From contig CAZOWL010000098.1 of assembly GCA_964583605.1 (NCBI GenBank), positions 1 to 15,369 of the forward strand: a stretch of DNA of 15,369 bases, written 5' to 3'. Every line of letters begins with the position of its first letter. Positions within the stretch are counted from its first letter, which is position 1. A program made the translations under genes and the position numbers. The DNA is from CAZOWL01 sp964583605 (lineage in GTDB: Bacteria; Pseudomonadota; Gammaproteobacteria; Chromatiales; Chromatiaceae). Below the pieces are notes generated by a model. The model was not told the DNA's origin. It saw only the letters and a program-made list of their open reading frames with translations, and searched no databases. Positions 1-5,778 of the stretch are shown here, piece by piece.

Positions 1-282
1 TCCCCGGGGTCCGAGGCCGTATCGAGCCTGACATTGAGAGCACGTGGTAACCAGGAAGATCCGCACATCGGTCCGCTGGAGGCGGGCACCTGCGAACAAG
101 TGTAACAGCGAGGACGCGGGCGGTGGTGTGCGGAAGTCGGAGCCACCCATACGAGCTGTGACACCTGGTAACGCGGGCAGAGCAAAGGGGTGGCGGTCTG
201 AGACAACGTCAAAGAGACAACACGGCCCTATGCTGAGAGGACTCTGACCGTGACAATGAAACTGAAGCGTTTCGCACTGAAG
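1..282. other. Unassigned non-coding block at the left edge
   Basis: No ORF here looks like a real protein, and the short ones have arginine- and serine-rich shadow-like composition. The plus strand is purine-rich and contains several short GGTAAC-like and GNRA-like patches, which reminded me of a structured RNA. I could not identify the diagnostic domain V of a group II intron or any other family. It abuts the transposase remnant exactly where that protein's similarity stops, so it may be an insertion or the far side of a deletion junction. Confidence 0.35.
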
Positions 283-345
283 GTTCCCGCGGACTATCGC
301 GTGATACAGTGCCCCGGGCAACTCCAGCCGCAGAGGTCGTGCCAT
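283..345 (-). pseudogene. REP-associated tyrosine transposase (Y1/RAYT), N-terminal remnant
   Basis: Read on the minus strand from the ATG at 345, 21 codons give MARPLRLELPGALYH followed by AIVRGN. This is the characteristic opening of Transposase_17/Y1 (RAYT) proteins, which usually begin MARPLRIE.PGALYHV..RGN. Similarity stops abruptly after the RGN motif at 283. The rest of the protein, including the HUH and catalytic Tyr motifs, is absent from the adjoining 282 bases in all frames. Family members are single-strand transposases of about 150-300 residues that mobilise REP-type palindromes. This copy must be inactive. A nested imperfect palindrome lies about 20 bp upstream of the ATG, as expected for such genes. 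The missing part could lie left of the window beyond an insertion. Confidence 0.7.
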
Positions 346-364
346 CGCGGCCCTCTCCAAATAT

Positions 365-486
365 GCGCGTGCCGAACAGCAGAGCGCCTGGTGTCGGGCT
401 CCGCAATGTGAGACCTGACGCGGGGGCCAGAGCCGAGATCCGACTGAGCGCCAGGCGACGAACGCCCAGCTCGGCACCCTACGCGC
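365..486. repeat. Nested imperfect palindrome upstream of the RAYT remnant
   Basis: Several pairs of arms are nested around one centre. GCGC at 365-368 pairs with 483-486 across a bulge, GTGCCGA (369-375) with TCGGCAC (471-477), CGCCTGG (385-391) with CCAGGCG (451-457), and GGCTC (397-401) with GAGCC (430-434). The apical segment carries AATGTGAGACCTGAC (405-419). The structure starts about 20 bp before the transposase ATG and ends 5 bp from the stop codon of the dsrC-like gene. It could therefore be both a REP-like transposase substrate and a transcription terminator for that gene. I found the arms by eye and computed no folding energy. Confidence 0.6.
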
Positions 487-490
487 CCGC

Positions 491-871
491 TCAGACATCG
501 AGCATCAGTTTGCGCGGCTTCGTCATGCCTGCGATCTTGCAGGCCTGCTGGCCGTAGCCGTGAGGGAAGAGCCGGTAGAGCTCGCGCCGCGTGGCTCGCT
601 CCGGTCCCCAGATTGACGCTAGGTGCTTGAGCAGCGTCCGCGCCTCGAGGACTCGGCCCTGCTCGTCGTAGACGTTACGGACGAAGCTCACGACCTCGCG
701 CCGCTCCGGCGTCAGCTCCAGACCCATCTCCGCAGCCAGAGCATCGGCTAGCTGCGGGTGCCAGTCGCTGGCGTCCAGCAGAAAGCCCTCCTCGTCGCGG
801 GCCAATTGGCTCAGCGGCGCGCCTTGTGTGTCAGTAGTTGCGGCTTCAGACATCGGTGTCAGTGCCTCCAT
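491..871 (-). CDS. DsrC/TusE-family sulfur-relay-like protein lacking the C-terminal cysteine
   Basis: This 126-residue protein matches the DsrC/TusE family along its length. It has an N-terminal segment with EEGFLLDASDWHPQLA, then LTPERREVVSFVRNVY, then a C-terminal arm GYGQQACKIAGMTKP. Family members carry persulfides or form trisulfides with sulfite reductase, or act in tRNA thiolation, through cysteines on that arm. Here the inner cysteine (Cys111, the CysB position) is present. The position of the penultimate cysteine (CysA) is Leu122, and the tail runs three residues further (KLMLDV). It therefore cannot make the intramolecular disulfide of true DsrC nor act like TusE, which depends on CysA, so a regulatory or altered binding role is more likely. 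An ATG at 853 with GGAGG 11 bp upstream is an alternative start. No dsrAB or tusBCD genes are in the window. Confidence 0.85.
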   Translation of the reverse strand: MEALTPMSEAATTDTQGAPLSQLARDEEGFLLDASDWHPQLADALAAEMGLELTPERREVVSFVRNVYDEQGRVLEARTLLKHLASIWGPERATRRELYRLFPHGYGQQACKIAGMTKPRKLMLDV

Positions 872-982
872 AGTGCCTGAGACGAGTGAGAATCATTGTG
901 TAGCCGCTTGCACACGGAACAAGCGAAATAGGTTGGCCGAAGCCATCGAAACCCTCAATGCAAGCTCGCCTATCGCCGGCCT
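872..982 (-). promoter_or_regulatory. Leader region of the dsrC-like gene with a short inverted repeat
   Basis: The 111 bp between the exchanger stop and the dsrC-like start hold the inverted repeat CGCTTG (905-910) / CAAGCG (920-925). It lies about 35-65 bp upstream of the ATG on the minus strand. Near it are only weak -35/-10-like strings, TTGTTC and TACACAAT. It could be an operator or a short intercistronic hairpin separating this gene from the exchanger transcript. Confidence 0.25.
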
Positions 983-2047
983 TCACACGGCGGCTGCGCC
1001 CCAGCCAACGAGCACGGCGATGCCGAGGAAGTAGAAGACCAGCACGGCAACGCTCTCGAAGCCGATGTTGGCGACCCCCCGTCGCTCGCGACGGATGAGC
1101 CCGAGGAGCAGGATCGACGTGAGCAGGATCGTGAGGCTGATGATGAACAAGGGCTGGGCACTGACCGCGTGGTAGAGCGAGCCGTCCCGATAGGCGGCGT
1201 CGGCGAAGACGAGGAAGAGGACGTCGAACGTGTTGCCGCCGATGATGCCGCCGACCGCCAACGTCAAGGCGCCGTGGCGCACCGCTGCAACCGCGGTCAC
1301 GAGCTCGGGGAGCGAGGTGGCGACGGCGGTGAACAGGCTACCGACCAGGGTCTCGGAGAGCCCGGTGTGCCGCACCAGTGCGATACCGGAGACGCCGACG
1401 AGCCACCCGGCCACACCGACAATGGCCACGCTGCCCAGGAAGCTGAGCCAGAGGCGCCCCTGGCTAGACTGGCCCGGGACCTCGTGCTCCGGCGCATCGA
1501 CCAGGGTGTCGCGCGTCTGCACCGGGCGCCACGCGGGCTGGCGATGGCTCTGAGAGGCAAGTCGCAGGCCGAAGGCGTAGACAGCCAGCAGCAATGGCGA
1601 GACCGGGTGGATCTGCCAGATGCTGATCTCGGGTCCCAGGGCCGCCATCAGCGGCAGCGCGAGCATGCCACAGAGGAGCGCCCCGTTGATCATATTGGGC
1701 ACCGATGCCGCGGCGTGCTCGAGATTGGCGCGGCGGAAGGCCAGGTCGGCGATGACCAGGAACGCGGTCTGCGCGGCGATGCCGCCAACGGCGTTGCCGA
1801 CGGCGAGATCGGGGCGGCCCGCCGCGGCGGCAAAGATCGACGCCATGGTGCCGGGGAACGAGGTGCTGGCGCCGAGCAGGGCGGCGCCGAACACCGCCTC
1901 GCCCATGCCGGTCAGGTCCGCGAGGCGATCGGCAGTTCGCGTCAGGCGCGAGCCGACCAGCGCGATGACGAGGGTGCTGACGGCGAAGATCGATAGGGTC
2001 GCCGGCAGCGAGAGCAGGTCCGCGTCGATCATCGCCTCACGGCTCAC
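983..2047 (-). CDS. Na+/Ca2+ exchanger-family (CaCA) membrane protein, atypical alpha-1 repeat
   Basis: The 354-residue polytopic membrane protein has two inverted alpha repeats, at about residues 49-98 and 231-280, separated by a hydrophilic loop (about 165-200). This is the layout of bacterial sodium/calcium or cation/proton exchangers. The second repeat is canonical, with ATSLPELV (Glu248) and GGNTFDVL (Asn272, Asp275). The first is not: the TSLPE-type motif reads TSFPG, so the ion-binding Glu is Gly66, and the usual GSN reads GGI. The GTG at 2047 overlaps the CBS gene's TGA by 11 bp. An ATG at 2032, just after that stop, is the alternative start. Overlap with the CBS gene implies translational coupling. 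The transported ion cannot be deduced. Confidence 0.82.
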   Translation of the reverse strand: MSREAMIDADLLSLPATLSIFAVSTLVIALVGSRLTRTADRLADLTGMGEAVFGAALLGASTSFPGTMASIFAAAAGRPDLAVGNAVGGIAAQTAFLVIADLAFRRANLEHAAASVPNMINGALLCGMLALPLMAALGPEISIWQIHPVSPLLLAVYAFGLRLASQSHRQPAWRPVQTRDTLVDAPEHEVPGQSSQGRLWLSFLGSVAIVGVAGWLVGVSGIALVRHTGLSETLVGSLFTAVATSLPELVTAVAAVRHGALTLAVGGIIGGNTFDVLFLVFADAAYRDGSLYHAVSAQPLFIISLTILLTSILLLGLIRRERRGVANIGFESVAVLVFYFLGIAVLVGWGAAAV

Positions 2048-2468
2048 CGCGCACGCGGCGGCTGTACTCCGGCTCTGGGCCGGCCGCGGCCTGCGGGCTG
2101 CAAAGCACCTCCATCAGCTGAAACACGTCGATCACCCCCAGGACCTGGCGTTTCGGGTCGGTGACCAACACGGCCGGCTGGCGGTGGGCGCACATCAGCG
2201 CTTGCACCTCTTCCAGCCTTGCCTGACTGCCGCAGCAGACCGGCTCGAAGCAGACCGCGGGTCGGATGGTCCGCAGCGCCGGCTGCGGGGAATGGGCCAG
2301 ACGATAGGCCAGATCCTGGACGGAGAGTGAGCCGACCAGGTGCCCCTGCTCATCGAGCACCGGCACGACCAGGCATTTCGCCTGGCGCATTTGCGCTGCG
2401 GCCTCGCGCAGCGACGCATCAGGCTGCAGCGAGGGTACATCGGCGCGCATCGCTTGTACTAGCGTCAT
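2037..2468 (-). CDS. CBS-domain pair protein
   Basis: This 143-residue protein is a tandem CBS module. The first copy (about residues 1-60) has MRADVPSLQPDASLREAA and the second (about 75-130) has RLEEVQALM followed by GVIDVFQLMEVL. Such pairs bind adenosyl ligands and often gate transporters or enzymes. The start at 2468 is chosen because GGAGG lies 5 bp upstream of this ATG, whereas the upstream in-frame extension has no ribosome binding site and unremarkable sequence. Its stop overlaps the start region of the exchanger gene, so the two are probably co-translated and this protein may sense energy or ligand status for the exchanger. No catalytic domain is attached. Confidence 0.85.
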   Translation of the reverse strand: MTLVQAMRADVPSLQPDASLREAAAQMRQAKCLVVPVLDEQGHLVGSLSVQDLAYRLAHSPQPALRTIRPAVCFEPVCCGSQARLEEVQALMCAHRQPAVLVTDPKRQVLGVIDVFQLMEVLCSPQAAAGPEPEYSRRVRGEP

Positions 2469-2821
2469 GGAATCCTCCGGCGAGGGGGCAATGGACGCCA
2501 CCTTCGCATGCATGGGTGTCCCTTGGGGCTTAAGCAACCGAGATGCCATGACGCCGTCGTCGGCGAGGAGTCGGCGAGGATAGGTGGCTCGGTCACCTGG
2601 GTCGTCGCGGAACCACAAGGCCTCGCCGCCTCGGGGTCGTTGGCCCGCCTTGTGCTAGGAATTGGCTGCGCGAGGCACGCCCCGATGACGCCCAATGATC
2701 AGCCGGCTTTTGCTGAGCGGGTAGCGGTTGCATCGCCACGTTCGCCAACGGCTCACCCGAGCAGGGGCGACTGCCAACAGGCGAGCCTGGGCCCACCACG
2801 ATCCGCCGGGGATGATGGTCC
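2469..2821. promoter_or_regulatory. Divergent intergenic region between the CBS gene and the symporter
   Basis: These 353 bp separate two genes transcribed away from each other, so promoters for both should lie here. I see no convincing ORF. The only promoter-like string I can point to is a -24/-12-type sequence at 2641-2656 on the plus strand, listed separately. No perfect operator palindrome or intrinsic terminator stands out. Confidence 0.4.
2641..2656 (+). promoter_or_regulatory. Candidate sigma-54 (-24/-12) promoter before the symporter
   Basis: TGGCCCGCCTTGTGCT matches the consensus TGGCACG-N4-TTGCW except at two positions. It keeps the essential GG and GC doublets 10 nt apart. It lies about 165 bp upstream of the symporter ATG, and a sigma-54 activator is encoded in this window. 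In GC-rich DNA such matches occur by chance. Confidence 0.3.
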
Positions 2822-4415
2822 ATGTCCGAATTCGAGATTGCCACGATCGACATCGCCATCTTGGTCACCTATGTGCTCGGCACGCGGATCGTCCTGGGCT
2901 GGTGGTTCGCGCGCCGGGCCCGCCAGGGCGGCGCCGAGGACTACTTCCTCGCCGGGCGGCGTATGTCCTGGCCCATCATCGGTCTGTCGTTCTACGTCGC
3001 CAACATGAGCGGCAGCACCTTCATCGCGCTACCAGGCAGCGGTTACCACGAGGGTATCGCGGTCTACAACTACGAGTGGCTGCCAGCGCTGCTCCTGGTC
3101 TTCTTCGCCACCTTTGTCTTGCCCCTATTCCTGCGTGAGCGGATCTACACGGCGCCCGAGTACCTCGAGCGTCGTTTCGGGCCGCCGGCACGGACCGGAT
3201 TCTCGATCTTCTTACTACTGGCCAACATCTTCATCGACGCAGCCGCCGCGCTGTACGCCAGCGCAGTCGTCATGCAGGCGCTGTTTCCGGCGATCCCGCT
3301 GTGGCTGACCATTGCCGTGGCCGCGCTCGTCGCCGGGGTCTACATCTTCTTCGGCGGGCTGGGCGCCGTCGTGCTCAACGATGCGATCCAGGCGACGCTG
3401 ATCATCGTCGGCGGGGGGCTGCTCGCTTGGTTGACGTTCGAGGAGGTTGGGTCTTGGGCCGCGGTGCGTGCGGCGACGACCGACGAGGCCCTCCACCTGA
3501 TTCGTCCGGCCGATGATCCGGTCATGCCCTGGCCGGGCCTCCTGACCGGCGTCCTTATCATCGGCTTCTATTTCTGGTGCACCAATCAGTTCGTCATCCA
3601 GCGGGCCCTAGGGGCGCGCTCGCTGGCCGACGGGCGCCGCGGAGCGCTCTTTGCCGGGCTGTTGAAGCTCCCGAACCTGTTCCTACTGATCCTGCCCGGC
3701 GTGATGGCGACCGCCCTGTATCCGGACCTCGAGAACCCTGACACGGTCTTCCCGAAGCTGGCCTTCGACCTGCTCCCGGTCGGGCTACGGGGCCTGATGC
3801 TCGCGGCCTTGGCGGCGGCCATCTTCTCGAGCTTGGAGGCCATCCTGAACTCGGCCGCGACCCTCTTCACGATGGATTTGGCGCGCGCCGTCAAGCCCGG
3901 GATGGGGGACCGCGCGCTGGTCTGGACGGGCCGCCTGGCCACGCTCGGCTTCATGGCCCTGGCGGCCATCTGGGCGCCGGCAGATCGCGAGCTTCCCGAC
4001 GCTCTGGCAATACCTGCAGTCGATCCTGTCCTACGTTACGCCACCCGTGGTGACCGTGTTCCTGCTTGGGCTCTTCTGGCAGCGGGGCAATCTCGCCGGG
4101 GCAATGGCGACGTTCGCCGTTGGCATCCCGATCGGAGTGCTCGCCTGGATGGCGAACGAGATCCTCGGCTGGCTCTCGATCCAGTATCTCTATGCCAGCG
4201 GCGTGCTGTTCGCGGCCAGTGTGCTGCTGTTCGTCGTCGCAAGCCTGGCCACGGCGCCACCAGGCGCGGAGCAGGTGCGCCGCGGGACCTGGTCAGCGGG
4301 CGCCGGACCCACGTCGGACGGGGAGGAGACACGGCGGGGCTGGTGTCGCAACGATCGCTGCCTGTCGCTCGCCCTGATCGCACTCGCCGCGATCATGGTG
4401 TTCTGGTGGTCATGA
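2822..4415 (+). pseudogene. Sodium:solute symporter (SSS/SGLT-like), interrupted by a +1 frameshift near 3979
   Basis: The N-terminal 386 codons read as a member of the SSS (SLC5-like) family, which imports sugars, amino acids or other solutes with Na+. Visible motifs are YFLAGRRMSWPIIGLS (about 41-56), NMSGSTFIALPGSGYHEG and AAIFSSLEAILNSAATLF. About a dozen hydrophobic helices are present. The frame is lost in TGGGCGCCGGCAG: dropping one G at 3979 or 3980 restores an uninterrupted continuation (SFPTLWQYLQSILSYVTPP and then VVTVFLLGLFWQRGN) to the TGA at 4413-4415, giving about 530 residues. Without correction the first frame runs out of phase to 4438 with a non-membrane-like tail. It is either a recent mutation or a sequencing or assembly error. 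The rest of the gene shows no decay, so I favour an error or a very young lesion. The substrate is unknown. Confidence 0.8.
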
Positions 4416-4591
4416 CAGTGGGACGATCGACAGTGTGAGGACGCGCGGACACGCGGGTCGCCGAGGGGACGGCATCGACGCCCGGGAGCGGGGCGATCGG
4501 CGTTTCGATAATCGCAGGCGATGCGGCTCACGCCGAAAAGGGGCTCCTACGCCGGCGCCATCTAGCCGGCGCTACCCCGCCCTACCGTGCC
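4416..4591. other. Convergent intergenic region with a GC-rich hairpin
   Basis: Between the convergent symporter and TPR genes, CGCCGGC (4550-4556) and GCCGGCG (4565-4571) form a 7-bp stem with an 8-nt loop. No T-run follows, so it is at best a weak two-way transcription barrier. Next to it begins the C-rich plus-strand tract listed separately. Confidence 0.35.
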
Positions 4592-4612
4592 CTACCCTAC
4601 CCCACCCGACCC
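4574..4612 (-). other. G-quadruplex-like tract at the 3' end of the TPR gene
   Basis: On the minus strand, 4612 to 4590 has five G runs of three or four separated by 1-2 nt loops (TC, T, TA, TA). Further G runs continue to 4574. This satisfies the usual G3+N1-7 quadruplex pattern. The tract covers the last codons and the TAG stop of the TPR gene and continues downstream, so it would be present in its mRNA. Confidence 0.6.
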
Positions 4613-4933
4613 TAGGAGGGCCTTCTCGGAACGACGGCGAAAGACCTCCATCTCCTTGGCGGCCTGTCGATCGCCTTTGGCCTCGGCGGCAGCGATGCCC
4701 TGATCGAAGATCGCGATCGCTGAGGCGTGCTCGCCGCTCTCGGCGATGGCCTTGCCGTAGAGCTTCCAGGCGGCAGAGTAGCCCGGGTCCTGGCGCACGG
4801 CCTCGGCGAGGTGAGGAATCGCCCGTGCCGGCTGGTCCGCCTTGAGATAGGCAGTGCCGAGGCCGTAGCGCAGCAGCGCCGAGTCCTGTCCTCGCTGTAG
4901 CAAGGCTTCGAGGTTCTCGATCTGGGTCGTCAT
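4592..4933 (-). CDS. Small tetratricopeptide-repeat protein
   Basis: The 113-residue protein contains two clear TPR units, about residues 18-51 (RYGLGTAYLKADQPARAIPHLAEAVRQDP) and 52-85 (AAWKLYGKAIAESGEHASAIAIFDQGI). A third helical segment (AAAEAKGDRQAAKEMEVFRRR) follows. TPRs are protein-interaction scaffolds. There is no signal peptide or membrane segment, so it should be cytoplasmic. The ATG at 4933 is preferred: GGTGAG lies just upstream and MTTQIENLEALL makes a natural amphipathic start, while the upstream extension has no family-like sequence. The C-terminus (GSGGVG) is encoded by the G-rich tract, suggesting the original stop was elsewhere. It is transcribed in the same direction as trkHA but is separated from it by 185 bp. 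Confidence 0.75.
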   Translation of the reverse strand: MTTQIENLEALLQRGQDSALLRYGLGTAYLKADQPARAIPHLAEAVRQDPGYSAAWKLYGKAIAESGEHASAIAIFDQGIAAAEAKGDRQAAKEMEVFRRRSEKALLGSGGVG

Positions 4934-4989
4934 CTGGCTCACCGCAGTCGTACCGATCAGCTCGTCAAGACCGAATCTTACACCTGACA

Positions 4990-5005
4990 CGGCGTCGCGA
5001 CGCCG
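4990..5005. promoter_or_regulatory. 16-bp perfect palindrome upstream of the TPR gene
   Basis: CGGCGTCGCGACGCCG is a perfect 16-bp palindrome with no spacer. It lies 57-72 bp upstream of the TPR start, between trkA and the TPR gene. It could be a binding site for a dimeric regulator. With no loop, it is poorly suited to an RNA hairpin. Confidence 0.4.
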
Positions 5006-5118
5006 CCTGGGCTCAGGACGGCTGTCCGCGACAGGACGAAAAGTCCCCGCGGCTGGTTCATAATCACCAATCGCGCCGGGCCCTGACCAAGCGCCCAGGT
5101 CGTTCGGGGGCTGCCCCG

Positions 5119-5778
5119 TCAGGCCCGACTAGCCTCGTTTCCCCAACGCTTGCGGAGCTGCTTGAGGCGCGCGCGTTGGGTGATGAGGATGACCTCATCG
5201 CCCGGCTTCAGCTTGGGACCGTCGTCGGGCAACAACAGGGCCTCGCCCCGGTAAATGCACACGATTCGGGTGCGTTCAGGCAAGGATAGCTCCGCGACCG
5301 GCCCAGCCTCGTCCTCGGTCGCGACAAATGCGAAGACGGCGGCATTACCGCGGATGACTGAGGAGAGCTCGAGTGTCTCCTCACCCCCGAGCAGCTCTTT
5401 CAGATGGCGGGCAACGGCGCGATTCGGCATCACGCTGTCATTGAGTCCAAGCTCGATACAGATGTGCTGGAACTGTGGGTCGTTGACGCGCGGCACGACG
5501 CGCTCGAAGCCCAGCGAGCGGCCGATCAAGCTCGCGAGTATATTCGTCTGATCGCTCTCCAGCAGGCAGAAGAGTACGGCCGTATTCTCGGGCTCGGCAT
5601 CGCGCAAGACATCTGGCGAGGTGCCATCGCCGTGGATGAAGCCGGCGTCGAGCCGTTCGGTGAGCTCCTCGATGCGCTCGCGGCTGCGCTCGATGATGAC
5701 GACTTCGTGCCCATCCTCGAGCAGTAGCTCGGCGGTTGTGAGCGTCAGTGAATTGGTGCCGATGAATGCGATCCTCAC
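5119..5778 (-). CDS. trkA: TrkA-type potassium uptake regulatory subunit (single RCK)
   Basis: The 219-residue cytoplasmic protein has an RCK_N Rossmann domain (about 1-120) followed by an RCK_C/TrkA_C domain (about 130-212, with LKPGDEVILITQ). RCK rings gate TrkH/KtrB channels in response to nucleotides. It is half the length of the two-domain E. coli TrkA and resembles single-RCK KtrA-like subunits. The GTG start overlaps the trkH stop by 4 bp (GTGA), so the two are co-translated partners. The glycine-rich nucleotide loop, normally GxGxxG, is degenerate: IGTNSLTLTTA keeps only Gly7. Glu30 at the end of strand 2 (VVIIERSRERI), typical of NAD(H) binders, is kept. Nucleotide binding may be altered. 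Confidence 0.88.
   Translation of the reverse strand: MRIAFIGTNSLTLTTAELLLEDGHEVVIIERSRERIEELTERLDAGFIHGDGTSPDVLRDAEPENTAVLFCLLESDQTNILASLIGRSLGFERVVPRVNDPQFQHICIELGLNDSVMPNRAVARHLKELLGGEETLELSSVIRGNAAVFAFVATEDEAGPVAELSLPERTRIVCIYRGEALLLPDDGPKLKPGDEVILITQRARLKQLRKRWGNEASRA

Noticed and set aside
1..282. Group II intron at the left edge
   Set aside because: The impression came from purine-rich RNA-like patches and a GTGCG on the minus strand near 277. No domain V hairpin, branch-point domain or reverse transcriptase is visible, so I did not call it.
209..406. Minus-strand ORF of 65 codons overlapping the transposase remnant
   Set aside because: It is in a different frame from the recognisable MARPLRLELPGALYH reading and has low-complexity shadow composition.
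1169..1996. Long plus-strand ORF of 275 codons opposite the exchanger gene
   Set aside because: It is Gly/Arg/Glu-rich with no family features and lies antisense to a clear membrane protein, so it is a GC-driven shadow.
3970..3985. Programmed ribosomal frameshift in the symporter
   Set aside because: No slippery heptamer or strong downstream structure is evident, and the family is not known for recoding. A plain one-base insertion is simpler.
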